Source of the DNA: Pseudonocardia xinjiangensis
Lineage (GTDB): Bacteria; Actinomycetota; Actinomycetes; Mycobacteriales; Pseudonocardiaceae
Assembly: GCF_012911925.1 (NCBI RefSeq)
Contig: NZ_JAAXKY010000021.1
Coordinates: 1 to 64,000 of the forward strand
Length of the DNA: 64,000 nt
Direction of reading: 5' to 3'
Shown here: in pieces, positions 43,022 to 51,211 of the stretch
Layout of the letters: each line of letters starts with the position of its first letter
Numbering within the stretch: position 1 is the stretch's first letter
Notes under the pieces: generated by a model
Databases searched by the model: none
What the model was told of the DNA's origin: nothing
The model's input: the letters and a program-made list of their open reading frames with translations, nothing else
Translations under genes and position numbers: made by a program

Positions 43022-44535
43022 TGGTGCTCGCTCTGGTGCTGGTGATCGTCCTCGGCACCGCGGTCGGCTCCATCGTCTTCGGCAGGTGGGGTGGAAGCAC
43101 GTCCACCCTGACCGGTTGGGCGGTCGGCGGGCGGCAGTTCGGCTCGCTGATGTTCTGGTTCATGAACGCAGGCGAGATCTACACGATCTTCGCGCTGTTG
43201 GGTATCTCCGGCTACGCCTGGTCGATGGGCGCACCCGCATACCTGGCGCTCACGTCGGTCTCGCTGAGCTACGCGGTCGGGTACTGGCTGATGCCGAAGA
43301 TCTGGCGGGCCGGGCGGCGGCACGGCCTGATCACCGAGCCGGACTTCTTCGCCGCCCGCTACGACGCGCCGTGGCTGGGTGTCGTGACGGGCGTCGTCGG
43401 GATCGCCGCGCTCGTGGTCTACGTGCAGATCCAGCTGGTCAGCCTCGAGCTGATCGTGCGGATGACCCTGGGGGCCGCCGTAGCGCCCGGCGTCGCCGCC
43501 GTGCTCGGTGCGGTCCTCATGCTCGCGTTCGTGCTGGTGGTCGGGATGCGGTCGGCGGTGTTCGCCGCCGCGGTCAAGGACGTGCTCGTCGTGGTCGTCG
43601 TGGTGGCGCTGTCGGCGACCGTGGCGGAAAGGGTCGGGGCGTCGTCGCTGTTCGACGTGTTCCGGCTCGTGGAGGAGCAGCACCCGGGCATCGGCAGGTT
43701 CCCCGGGCTCGACCCGACCGCACCCACGACGTCGGTGTGGCTGATGACCTCGGCGCTCAACGTCGCGTTGGGCAACTGGGTGTTCCCGCACCTGTTCCAG
43801 GTGTCCTTCACCGCGAGGTCGGGCACGGCGATCCGGCGCACCGCGATCTGGCAGCCCCTGTACTCGCTGGCCTACTTCTTCGTCATCCTGCTCGGCTTCG
43901 GCGCGTTGCTGGCCGGGGTGCAGCCGGGGGACGCCGGCTCCAACGGGGCCCTGCTGCAGTTCGTCTCCACGTCCTATCCGTCGTGGCTCGTCGGCCTCTT
44001 CGCCGGGACCGCGTTCCTGCTGGCGTTGGCGCCGGGTGCGGTGCTGTTGCTCACCACCGGCTCGATCTTCACGCGCAACGTGCTCATCCCGCTGCGGCCG
44101 GGACTCTCCGACCGGACCTCGCTGCTCGCCTCCCGGTTGTCGATGATCGTGTTCGCCGCCGCGGCGGTGTTCCTGACGGTCGGCAGCAGCGAGTCGCTGG
44201 TGGACATCCTGCTGTACTCGTACTCGGCGATCGGCATGCTCGCTCCCGGCGTCTTCCTGGCGTTCCTCTGGCGCCGGACGTCGGCGGTCGCCGTGCTGCT
44301 GGGAATCGCGGCGGGCTTCGTGGCGCTGCTGGCGCCGTTCGCGAAGCACTTCTGGGCGGCGACGCTCCCGGAATGGGAGCCGGGGCTGATCGCCATGGCC
44401 ATCAACGCGGTGGTCGTCGTCCTGGTCAGCGTGGTCACCTCCGCGCCGGATCCGGCCGCGGTCGCGGTCGGTGTCGAGTCGCCCTCCACGCGGCGGCCAC
44501 GCCCGCTGGCTGCGGTGACCGAGGGCGGCCGGTGA
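43021..44535 (+). CDS. sodium:solute symporter family protein
   Basis: This 504-residue protein has about 13 membrane helices. SSS-family features include GWAVGGRQFGSLMFWFMNAG in TM2 (the W-x-x-G-G-R-x-x-x region), TAFLLALAPGAVLLLTTGSI and the late SYSAIGMLAPGVFLAFLW. Relatives transport carboxylic acids, proline or pantothenate with sodium. It is coupled by one-base overlap to the DUF3311 gene and by a 4-base overlap to the following TIGR04076-like gene. Substrate unknown, probably an organic acid. Confidence 0.9.
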   Translation: MVLALVLVIVLGTAVGSIVFGRWGGSTSTLTGWAVGGRQFGSLMFWFMNAGEIYTIFALLGISGYAWSMGAPAYLALTSVSLSYAVGYWLMPKIWRAGRRHGLITEPDFFAARYDAPWLGVVTGVVGIAALVVYVQIQLVSLELIVRMTLGAAVAPGVAAVLGAVLMLAFVLVVGMRSAVFAAAVKDVLVVVVVVALSATVAERVGASSLFDVFRLVEEQHPGIGRFPGLDPTAPTTSVWLMTSALNVALGNWVFPHLFQVSFTARSGTAIRRTAIWQPLYSLAYFFVILLGFGALLAGVQPGDAGSNGALLQFVSTSYPSWLVGLFAGTAFLLALAPGAVLLLTTGSIFTRNVLIPLRPGLSDRTSLLASRLSMIVFAAAAVFLTVGSSESLVDILLYSYSAIGMLAPGVFLAFLWRRTSAVAVLLGIAAGFVALLAPFAKHFWAATLPEWEPGLIAMAINAVVVVLVSVVTSAPDPAAVAVGVESPSTRRPRPLAAVTEGGR

Positions 44536-44870
44536 CGCCGCCGGACGGCACCGGCGAGCCGGTGACCGAGCTGTACGACCTGCGCGTGACGGTGGACCGG
44601 ATCGAGGGGCGCTCGGTGTGCGGGATGGACGTCGGCGACCATGTCGAGCTCGTCGACAGCTCTCGCCTGCGCATCCCGGACGGCCGCCACTTCTGCATCT
44701 ACGCGCTGCAGTCGGTGCTCCCGCTGCTGCCGGCCAAGCAGCGCAGGCTGCCGCCGGACGACTGGCTCGAACGCGACGCACTGGTCGCCTGCCCTGATCC
44801 GGAGGAACGGTTGATCATGCGGGTGGAGCGCATCGGGATCTGTCGGCTCCGCACCCAGGACCTGACGTGA
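44532..44870 (+). CDS. TIGR04076-like small protein
   Basis: This 112-residue protein resembles the TIGR04076 family (recalled, not searched): LRVTVDRIEGRSVCGMDVGD near the N-terminus, then RIPDGRHFCIYALQSVLPLL PAKQRRL, DALVACPDPEERLIMRVERI. The three cysteines (VCGM, HFCIY, VACPD) are characteristic and suggest a metal or redox role, but the function is unknown. GTG 44532 overlaps the symporter stop by 4 nt, and its own stop overlaps the LLM gene by 4 nt. It is therefore firmly embedded in a four-gene operon. Confidence 0.75.
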   Translation: MTPPDGTGEPVTELYDLRVTVDRIEGRSVCGMDVGDHVELVDSSRLRIPDGRHFCIYALQSVLPLLPAKQRRLPPDDWLERDALVACPDPEERLIMRVERIGICRLRTQDLT

Positions 44871-45871
44871 CCCGCGTGCAGATCGGCCTCGGCCTGCAGG
44901 GCGACAAGACGGCGGGGGAGTACGCACGCCTCGCCGTGCTCGCCGAGTCCTACGGGTTCGACGTGCTCTGCGTGTTCGGCGACCTGATGTTCCAGCCGCC
45001 GATCTTCCCTCTGCTGGAGATGGCGCGGGCGACCGAGCGCGTGCGCCTCGGCGCCGCCTGCTGGAACCCGTACTCGCAGCATCCCTACGAGATCGCGGGC
45101 CAGGTCGCCGCGCTCGACCTCGCGTCCGACGGCCGGGCCTACCTCGGACTCGCCAGGGGAGCGTGGCTGGACGCGGTCGGCATCCGGCGTACCCGGCCCG
45201 TCACGGTGGTCGACGAGGCGATCACCGTGATCAGGATGCTGCTGGCCGGCGACGACGGCGGCTTCGCCGGTGAGATGTTCCAGGTCGCGCCGGGCACGAG
45301 GCTCAGCTACACCCCGCGGCGCCCCACCGTGCCGCTGCTGCTGGGCGCCTGGGGGCCGCGGATGGTGGCACTGGCGGGCAGGGTGGCCGACGAGCTGAAG
45401 GTCGGTGGGACGGCGAACCCGGACATGGTTCCGGTGGCGCGTGACCGGCTGGCGGTGGGGACGACCGAGGCGGGCCGCCCCCTCGACGCCGTCGACGTGG
45501 TTGTCGGCGCGGTCACCGTGGTGGACGAGGACGCCGGTTTCGCGCGGGCACTGGCCCGCCGCGAGGTGGCGATGTACCTGGGCGTCGTGGCCGAGCTGGA
45601 CCCCACCGTGGAGGTGCCGGCGGACGTGCTCGCCGAGCTGAAGCAGTACGTCAGCTCCGGCGGACATCACGAGATCGACGCGCTCATCCCGGACGACCTG
45701 CTGGACAGGTTCGCGTTCTCGGGCACCCCGGAGCAGGTGGCGCAGCAGGCCCAGCGGCTGATCGACGCGGGGGTGTCCCGGGTGGAGTTCGGTACCCCAC
45801 ACGGCCGCACCGCCGCGCGGGGCATCGAACTGCTGGGCACCCGCGTCCTCCCGCTGCTCTCGCGTGACTGA
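44867..45871 (+). CDS. LLM-class F420-dependent oxidoreductase (Mer-like)
   Basis: This 334-residue protein resembles methylenetetrahydromethanopterin-reductase-like enzymes. It has VQIGLGLQGDKTAGEYARLA, YGFDVLCVFGDLMFQPPIFP, RVRLGAACWNPYSQHPYEIA and ALDLASDGRAYLGLARGAWL, plus the late LLLGAWGPRMVALAGRVADE. F420 is the expected cofactor. It is the last gene of the operon with the DUF3311/symporter/TIGR04076 genes (4-nt overlap), so it should act on the imported compound. Confidence 0.87.
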   Translation: MTRVQIGLGLQGDKTAGEYARLAVLAESYGFDVLCVFGDLMFQPPIFPLLEMARATERVRLGAACWNPYSQHPYEIAGQVAALDLASDGRAYLGLARGAWLDAVGIRRTRPVTVVDEAITVIRMLLAGDDGGFAGEMFQVAPGTRLSYTPRRPTVPLLLGAWGPRMVALAGRVADELKVGGTANPDMVPVARDRLAVGTTEAGRPLDAVDVVVGAVTVVDEDAGFARALARREVAMYLGVVAELDPTVEVPADVLAELKQYVSSGGHHEIDALIPDDLLDRFAFSGTPEQVAQQAQRLIDAGVSRVEFGTPHGRTAARGIELLGTRVLPLLSRD

Positions 45872-45993
45872 GGAGCGGCGTCGCGCTCCGTGAGTGACGC
45901 GGCCGGTCGGGTGTGGCTGGTCACGGGAGCGCCGAGGCCTCCAGGCGGCGGTTAGCCTCGAAGTCCGGGGGCCGAGGCGTACCGGGAGGCCGC

Positions 45994-47802
45994 GTGGGCG
46001 GCGCGTTGGACTGGTCGACCGAGTGGTTCACCAGTTTCGTGTGGATAGTCGGCGTCTTCGCGGCGACGGTGGTGGGTTGTGGCGTGGTCGCCGCGCTCCT
46101 CACGCGATTCACGGTGTGGGGACGGCAGTTCCGGCGGCTGGCCTACCCGTACTTCTCGCCACGGGGCGGCGCCGGGTGGCGCCCGCTGCTCGGCGTGCTG
46201 CTGCTCCTGCTGCTGACCATCGCCGGGGTGCGCCTCAACGTGCTGCTCTCGTACCAGTCGAACGGCCTGTACACCGCGCTGCAGCAGCTCGACGCCGCGA
46301 GCTTCGCGCGCTTCCTGGTGATCTTCGCCGTTCTCGCCACGATCTACGTGGTCCAGTCGTTGCTCGCCTTCTACGTCCAGCAGGCGATCGTCATCCGCTG
46401 GCGGGTGTGGCTCAACGACGACATCGTCGGTGACTGGCTCGGCGACCGGGCCTACCACCGTGGCCGGTTCACGCGCTCCGCCGTCGACAACCCGGACCAG
46501 CGCATCCAGGAGGACATCGCGTCGTTCCCGATGGACTCGGCGACCCTCGGAGTGGGCGCGGTCGGGTCGCTGGTGTCGCTGGTGTCGTTCACGCTCATCC
46601 TGTGGCAGCTCTCCGCGCCGGTGACGATCCTCGGGGCCGAGATCCCGCGGGCCATGACGTTCGCCGCCTACGTGTACGTGATCGTCGCCTCGGTGATCGC
46701 ATTCCGGGTGGGCCGCCCGCTGATCCGGCTGAGCTTCCTCCAGGAGCGGTTCAACGCCTCGTTCCGCTACGCGCTGGTGCGGTTGCGCGACAACTCGGAG
46801 AACGTCGCGTTCCACCGTGGCGAGGACGTCGAACGCAGCACCCTGTCCTCGCGTTTCCGTGCGGTCATCGACAACGCGTGGGCGATCGTGTTCCGGAGCC
46901 TGAAGTTCCAGGGCTTCAACCTGGCGGTGAGCCAGGCGGCCGTCGTGGTCCCCGTGATCATCCAGGCCCCGCGGTTCTTCGCCGGCCAGATCACGCTCGG
47001 CGACGTCCAGCAGACCGCCACCGCCTTCCAACAGGTGCACGACTCCCTGTCGTTCTTCCGCAACGCCTACGACCAGTTCGCGAGCTACCGTGCCACCCTC
47101 GACCGGCTGACCGGGCTGCTCGACGCCGACGCCGAGGCCCGCGCGCTGCCGTCGGTGCAGCTGGAGGGTGGCGCCGGACTGGAGGTGCGCGACCTCACCG
47201 TGCGCCTGCCCGACGACCGGACGCTGGTCGACGAGCTCGACCTCACCGTGACCGCCGGCCACGCCCTGCTGGTGACGGGCGCGTCCGGCAGCGGGAAGAC
47301 CACCCTGCTGCGCAGCCTGGCCGACCTGTGGCCCTACGCCGACGGCATCGTGCGCCGCCCGCTCGGCGACGGCGCCCTGTTCCTGTCCCAGCAGCCGTAC
47401 GTGCCGCTCGGCAGCCTGCGCACCGCGCTGGCCTACCCGCAGCCGGCGGGCCGGATCGGCGACGAGGAGGCGGTCCGGGTACTGCGTCAGGTGCAGCTCC
47501 CACACCTCGCCGACCGCCTCGACGACGAGATCGACTGGGCCCGGCGGCTGTCTCCCGGGGAGCAGCAGCGCCTCGGGTTCGCCCGCGTGCTGATCATGCG
47601 TCCCCGGGTGGTCTTCCTCGACGAGGCCACCTCGGCCCTCGACGAGGGCCTCGAACACACCCTCTACACCCTGCTGCGCGACGAGCTGCCCGACAGCGTG
47701 ATCGTCAGCGTGGGACACCGGAGCACGCTCGCCCGCTTCCACGACGAGCGCCTGGAGCTGCTCGGCGGCGGCCGCTGGCAGGCCACCGCCCCGCACCGGT
47801 AG
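45994..47802 (+). CDS. SbmA/BacA-like ABC transporter with fused ATPase
   Basis: This 602-residue protein has an N-terminal SbmA/BacA-type membrane domain (WFTSFVWIVGVFAATVVGCG; NVLLSYQSNGLYTALQQLDA; RVWLNDDIVGDWLGDRAYHR; DNPDQRIQEDI). A C-terminal ATPase follows, with Walker A VTGASGSGKTTLLRSL, signature LSPGEQQRLGFARVL and Walker B VVFLDEATSALD. The architecture and length match mycobacterial Rv1819c, an importer of cobalamin and hydrophilic peptides. GTG 45994 follows GGGAGG. It has no obvious operon partner and converges on the AlkC-like gene. Confidence 0.88.
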   Translation: MGGALDWSTEWFTSFVWIVGVFAATVVGCGVVAALLTRFTVWGRQFRRLAYPYFSPRGGAGWRPLLGVLLLLLLTIAGVRLNVLLSYQSNGLYTALQQLDAASFARFLVIFAVLATIYVVQSLLAFYVQQAIVIRWRVWLNDDIVGDWLGDRAYHRGRFTRSAVDNPDQRIQEDIASFPMDSATLGVGAVGSLVSLVSFTLILWQLSAPVTILGAEIPRAMTFAAYVYVIVASVIAFRVGRPLIRLSFLQERFNASFRYALVRLRDNSENVAFHRGEDVERSTLSSRFRAVIDNAWAIVFRSLKFQGFNLAVSQAAVVVPVIIQAPRFFAGQITLGDVQQTATAFQQVHDSLSFFRNAYDQFASYRATLDRLTGLLDADAEARALPSVQLEGGAGLEVRDLTVRLPDDRTLVDELDLTVTAGHALLVTGASGSGKTTLLRSLADLWPYADGIVRRPLGDGALFLSQQPYVPLGSLRTALAYPQPAGRIGDEEAVRVLRQVQLPHLADRLDDEIDWARRLSPGEQQRLGFARVLIMRPRVVFLDEATSALDEGLEHTLYTLLRDELPDSVIVSVGHRSTLARFHDERLELLGGGRWQATAPHR

Positions 47803-47832
47803 CGCATCGGCCCGAGGGCCGGTCGGCCCCGC

Positions 47833-48939
47833 TCAGGTGGCCGGCAGCAGGGTGAACTCGGTCCGGCCCGAGGCGACGCCGTTGATCTGGAGCTCCACCG
47901 CGTGCGGACCGGGGTAGTAGCGCCGGGTGGTGATCGCGCGGAAGGAGTGGGCACGGGCGACGGCGAGCTCGCCGCCGGGAGCGAGCGTCGTGGTGGTCAG
48001 CTTGAAGGTCTTGCCGCTCTGGCTCCCGTTGGCCTTGCGGTGGTGCACGACGTAGTCGATCACCAGCCGCGCCGGCTCGGACCCGGCGTTGCGGACCGTG
48101 GCGGTGAAGGTGACGGTGCCGCCGAACGGGACGGTGGGGGAGTCGAGCTCCAGCCGGGTGACGTCGAGCGTGGCGGGCGGGAAGCCCAGCAGGTCCAGCG
48201 CCGCGACGTGTCCCTTCTTGGTCAGGGTCCGCAGCCCGTGGCGCACGATCCACGCGGTGTTGCCGTCCGGGTCGGCCAGCCAGCGCCTCGCGGTCTCGAC
48301 GGTGAGGTCCGGTTCCAACCGGCTGAGGTCGTTGAGGTGGTTGGCGACCGAGCGCCGCACGTACTCGCTCCCGTCGCGGTAGAGGGCATCGAGGATCGGC
48401 AGGGTGGCGCGGGGGTCGCTGATGATCTTTCGCACGCGCGTGGACCACGGCAGGAAGGGCCGGGTGCCCTCCGACGCGAGGCGGCGGACGTGCTCGTCCT
48501 GCGAGGTCGTCCACGTGAGGATCGCCGCCAGCGCCCGGTCGAGGTCGTGGTCCAGCAGGCTGCGGAGCGCGAACTCCGACGTCAGCCGGGACGTGAGGTC
48601 GGCGAGCATCGCGAGGGCGTCGTCGAACGCCTCGTCGGTGTTCTCGGCGATCGCCGTGGCCGCGAGCGCACTGGTGACGGGCCAGATCAGCCAGCCGCGA
48701 AACGGTGCCGAGCCGTCCCGGGCGGCGCGGATCGTGCCCGCGAAGGCCGCGTAGTCGCCCGGGAGATCGTGGATGAGTGCGTCGCGCAGCAGGTCGCTGC
48801 GCTCCCGCAGCGCCAGCGGGGCGAGACCGGCCTCGGCGGCGCGCAGCGCGGTCAGCGGGGCAGCCGGCCGGGCGGCGTGGATCGCCTGGGTGAGGGCCTG
48901 CGCGGTAGGCGGCCCGATCAGCTCGTCGGCGAACGGCAT
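47833..48939 (-). CDS. AlkC-like DNA alkylation repair protein (HEAT-like repeats plus Ig-like domain)
   Basis: This 368-residue protein has HEAT-like helical repeats (EHVRRLASEGTRPFLPWSTR; EYVRRSVANHLNDLSRLEPD; AWIVRHGLRTLTKKGHVAAL) as in AlkC/AlkD DNA glycosylases, which excise alkylated bases without base flipping. The last ~100 residues form an immunoglobulin-like beta domain (VPFGGTVTFTATVRNAGSEP; ARAHSFRAITTRRYYPGPHA), a combination characteristic of AlkC. ATG 48939 follows GGGAG. It is convergent with the BacA-like transporter. Repair of 3-methyladenine-type lesions is the expected role. Confidence 0.8.
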   Translation of the reverse strand: MPFADELIGPPTAQALTQAIHAARPAAPLTALRAAEAGLAPLALRERSDLLRDALIHDLPGDYAAFAGTIRAARDGSAPFRGWLIWPVTSALAATAIAENTDEAFDDALAMLADLTSRLTSEFALRSLLDHDLDRALAAILTWTTSQDEHVRRLASEGTRPFLPWSTRVRKIISDPRATLPILDALYRDGSEYVRRSVANHLNDLSRLEPDLTVETARRWLADPDGNTAWIVRHGLRTLTKKGHVAALDLLGFPPATLDVTRLELDSPTVPFGGTVTFTATVRNAGSEPARLVIDYVVHHRKANGSQSGKTFKLTTTTLAPGGELAVARAHSFRAITTRRYYPGPHAVELQINGVASGRTEFTLLPAT

Positions 48940-49006
48940 GGCATCTCCCAGCGCGTGTCGGACGGCGCCGTCGGGTCGCCGCGGGGACCGTCCTACCAAG
49001 CGGGGC

Positions 49007-49441
49007 TCAGCCGGTCCCGCGGGGGCCGCCCGGCTGGAAGGCGTCCCACACGGCGAGGCTGTCCTCGTAGACGTGGTGGCGGGTGATCACGCCGTGCTCC
49101 ACGGTCAGGTGCAGCGCGAAGGCGGCGACGTAGCTCCGCCCCGTCGGCTTCGCCGTGTTCTGCAGCTCCCCGAGCACCACGGCGTCCGGGCCGTCGACCA
49201 GCACCGCCTCGATCTCGGCCGAGCTCCGACCGGCCACGTGGTGCTCGCCGATGAGGCGGAAGTGCTCGGCGACCCCGGCCCGCGTGGACCGGTCCCGGAT
49301 CCAGGGGACCGATCGGGAGTGGTCACCGGGCGGCCAGTCCAGCTTCCAGTCCACGTGGTCGGCGTAGAGCTCGGCGATCTTCTCGGGATCGCCCAGCGCG
49401 ATCCGTTCCAGCAGCCGGGTGACGGTCTCTCGGGTGTCCAT
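49007..49441 (-). CDS. SnoaL/NTF2-like fold protein
   Basis: This 144-residue single-domain cone-shaped alpha+beta protein opens with ETVTRLLERIALGDPEKIAE then LYADHVDWKLDWPPGDHSR. It continues HFRLIGEHHVAGRSSAEIEA and VEHGVITRHHVYEDSLAVWD, as in SnoaL-like ketosteroid-isomerase-fold proteins. These include cyclases, isomerases and binding proteins, so the reaction cannot be named. It is a single gene, with 85 bases separating it from the TetR gene upstream. Confidence 0.82.
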   Translation of the reverse strand: MDTRETVTRLLERIALGDPEKIAELYADHVDWKLDWPPGDHSRSVPWIRDRSTRAGVAEHFRLIGEHHVAGRSSAEIEAVLVDGPDAVVLGELQNTAKPTGRSYVAAFALHLTVEHGVITRHHVYEDSLAVWDAFQPGGPRGTG

Positions 49442-49526
49442 GGACAGCAGCCTGGTCGGTGCCCGTGCCCGGGTCGATGACCTCCGAGGTCATGCGGACC
49501 CTTCCGTCGCCGCCGGCGGCCGATGG

Positions 49527-50117
49527 TCAGTGGGGCCGGCGTAGCCCGGCGATGAGGAGATCGACCAGCCGACGCGCGTCGTAGCGGGGATCGTGGTCGG
49601 CGCCGATGCAGAGGTTCCCGACGCCGCGCATGAGCTCGTAGGCCGTCAGGTCGGACCGGATCTCGCCGGAACCCGCGGCGGCGTCGAGCAGTTGGGTGCA
49701 CACGGGCACGAGGCGGTCGAGGAAGTAGGCGTGCAGCGTCTCGAATCCGGCGTTGTCGGACTGCAGCACGGCAGCTAGCCCGTGCTTGGTGACCAGGAAG
49801 TCGACGAACAGGGTGATCCACTGCCCCAGCGCGGCGTACGGAGTTGCGCTGGTCGCCAGCAGGGCCGGGCCGGCCTCGGCGCAGGCCTCGACCTGACGCC
49901 GGTAGACGGCGATGATCAGATCCGCTCGCGTCGGGAAGTGGCGGTAGATCGTGCCCATCCCGACACCGGCCTCGGCCGCGATGTCGCGCACCGGCGCATC
50001 CACCCCCGAGGCGACGAAGACCGCGGCAGCCGCGTCGAGCAGCGTCTCCTCGTTGCGCCGGGCGTCCGCCCGCTTGGACCGCCCTGCGGGTCGGGCGCCC
50101 TCGTCGCCGTCGTTCAT
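49527..50117 (-). CDS. TetR-family transcriptional regulator
   Basis: This 196-residue protein has an N-terminal helix-turn-helix, NEETLLDAAAAVFVASGVDA then PVRDIAAEAGVGMGTIYRHF and PTRADLIIAVYRRQV. A helical ligand domain with TetR_C-type features follows (FETLHAYFLDRLVPVCTQLL). ATG 50117 is behind GGAAGGAA. It is divergent from the LLM oxidoreductase gene, with two pseudo-palindromic sites between them. It is probably the autoregulated repressor of that gene. Confidence 0.9.
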   Translation of the reverse strand: MNDGDEGARPAGRSKRADARRNEETLLDAAAAVFVASGVDAPVRDIAAEAGVGMGTIYRHFPTRADLIIAVYRRQVEACAEAGPALLATSATPYAALGQWITLFVDFLVTKHGLAAVLQSDNAGFETLHAYFLDRLVPVCTQLLDAAAGSGEIRSDLTAYELMRGVGNLCIGADHDPRYDARRLVDLLIAGLRRPH

Positions 50118-50151
50118 CGCGCCGTTCCTTCCGCCGCCGAGGTTGCTAAGT

Positions 50152-50188
50152 GGAACACTGCTCCGTATCGTTAGCGGAGCAACGTTCC
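50152..50188. promoter_or_regulatory. paired operator between TetR and LLM genes
   Basis: GGAACACTGCTCC (50152-50164) and GGAGCAACGTTCC (50176-50188) are mirror-image sites, each itself pseudo-palindromic, centred 24 bases apart. They are a likely dimer-of-dimers TetR operator in the divergent promoter region. Confidence 0.68.
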
Positions 50189-50282
50189 GCTTGCTCATGA
50201 TGCCAGAGCGGGGCCGGGAGCGGCGGACCACGGTGATCGTCGTTCCCCGCTCACGAGCCCCCGTGAAAGGACGAACGGACCC

Positions 50283-51164
50283 ATGACGCACCCACCCCGA
50301 GCCGGTTTCGGGATCATGACCGCCCCCATGCAGGTCGGCTACCACGACGTCCTGCGGGTCTGGCGCGAGGCGGACGCGATCCCGGAGATCGAGCACGCGT
50401 GGCTGTTCGATCACCTCATGCCGATCGGCGGTGACCCGAGCGGGCCGACCTACGAGGGCTGGACCCTGCTGTCGGCCCTCGCCGCGCAGACCCGGCGCCT
50501 GCGGCTCGGCCTGCTCGTCACCAGCAACCGCTTCCGGCCGCCCGCGATGCTGGCCAAGATCGCCGCGACCGTCGACATCGTCTCCGGCGGACGGCTCGAT
50601 CTCGGCATCGGCGCAGGCTCCCGCCCCGGCCACCCGCTGGCCCGCCGCGAGTACGACGCACACGGCCTGCCCTTCCACGACTCCGCGCACGCCGTGGGGA
50701 GCCTCGCGGAAGCCTGCACGGTGATCCGGCGGTTGTGGACCGAGGAGGAGCCGTTCGACGTCCACGGCACCTACGTCCAGCTCACCGGAGCGTTCTGCAA
50801 CCCCAAACCCGTGCAGCGGCCCCACCCGCCGATCCTCATCGGCGGACGCTCCGCCCCGACGCTGCGGGTGGCCGCCGAGCACGCCGACCTGTGGAACATC
50901 CCCGGCGGCGACATCGACGACGCCATCGCCCGCAGTGCACTGCTGGACCGCTACTGCACCGAGATCGGCCGGGACCCCGCCTCGATCACCCGCTCGATCC
51001 ACCTGCCCGTCTCCTACGACCGGCCCGGCGCCACCCGGGACGCGATCGGCGAGGCGATCGACGCCGACTTCCGGCACCTCGTCCTCGGACTGCCGGCGCC
51101 CTACCCCGCCGACGTCGTACGGTGGGTCGCCGACGAGCTCATCAGCACGTCGCCCCGGCTCTAG
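50283..51164 (+). CDS. LLM-class F420-dependent oxidoreductase
   Basis: This 293-residue protein has AWLFDHLMPIGGDPSGPTYE, RLRLGLLVTSNRFRPPAMLA, ATVDIVSGGRLDLGIGAGSR and the late PILIGGRSAPTLRVAAEHAD. These are classic F420-dependent LLM features, including the non-prolyl cis-peptide region. It is divergent from the TetR regulator, its probable repressor. The M20 amidohydrolase gene follows 47 bases later on the same strand and may be co-transcribed. Confidence 0.88.
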   Translation: MTHPPRAGFGIMTAPMQVGYHDVLRVWREADAIPEIEHAWLFDHLMPIGGDPSGPTYEGWTLLSALAAQTRRLRLGLLVTSNRFRPPAMLAKIAATVDIVSGGRLDLGIGAGSRPGHPLARREYDAHGLPFHDSAHAVGSLAEACTVIRRLWTEEEPFDVHGTYVQLTGAFCNPKPVQRPHPPILIGGRSAPTLRVAAEHADLWNIPGGDIDDAIARSALLDRYCTEIGRDPASITRSIHLPVSYDRPGATRDAIGEAIDADFRHLVLGLPAPYPADVVRWVADELISTSPRL

Positions 51165-51211
51165 CATCCTGGTAGTTGTCGAGATCGACGCACAACGACC
51201 CAGGAGCATGC

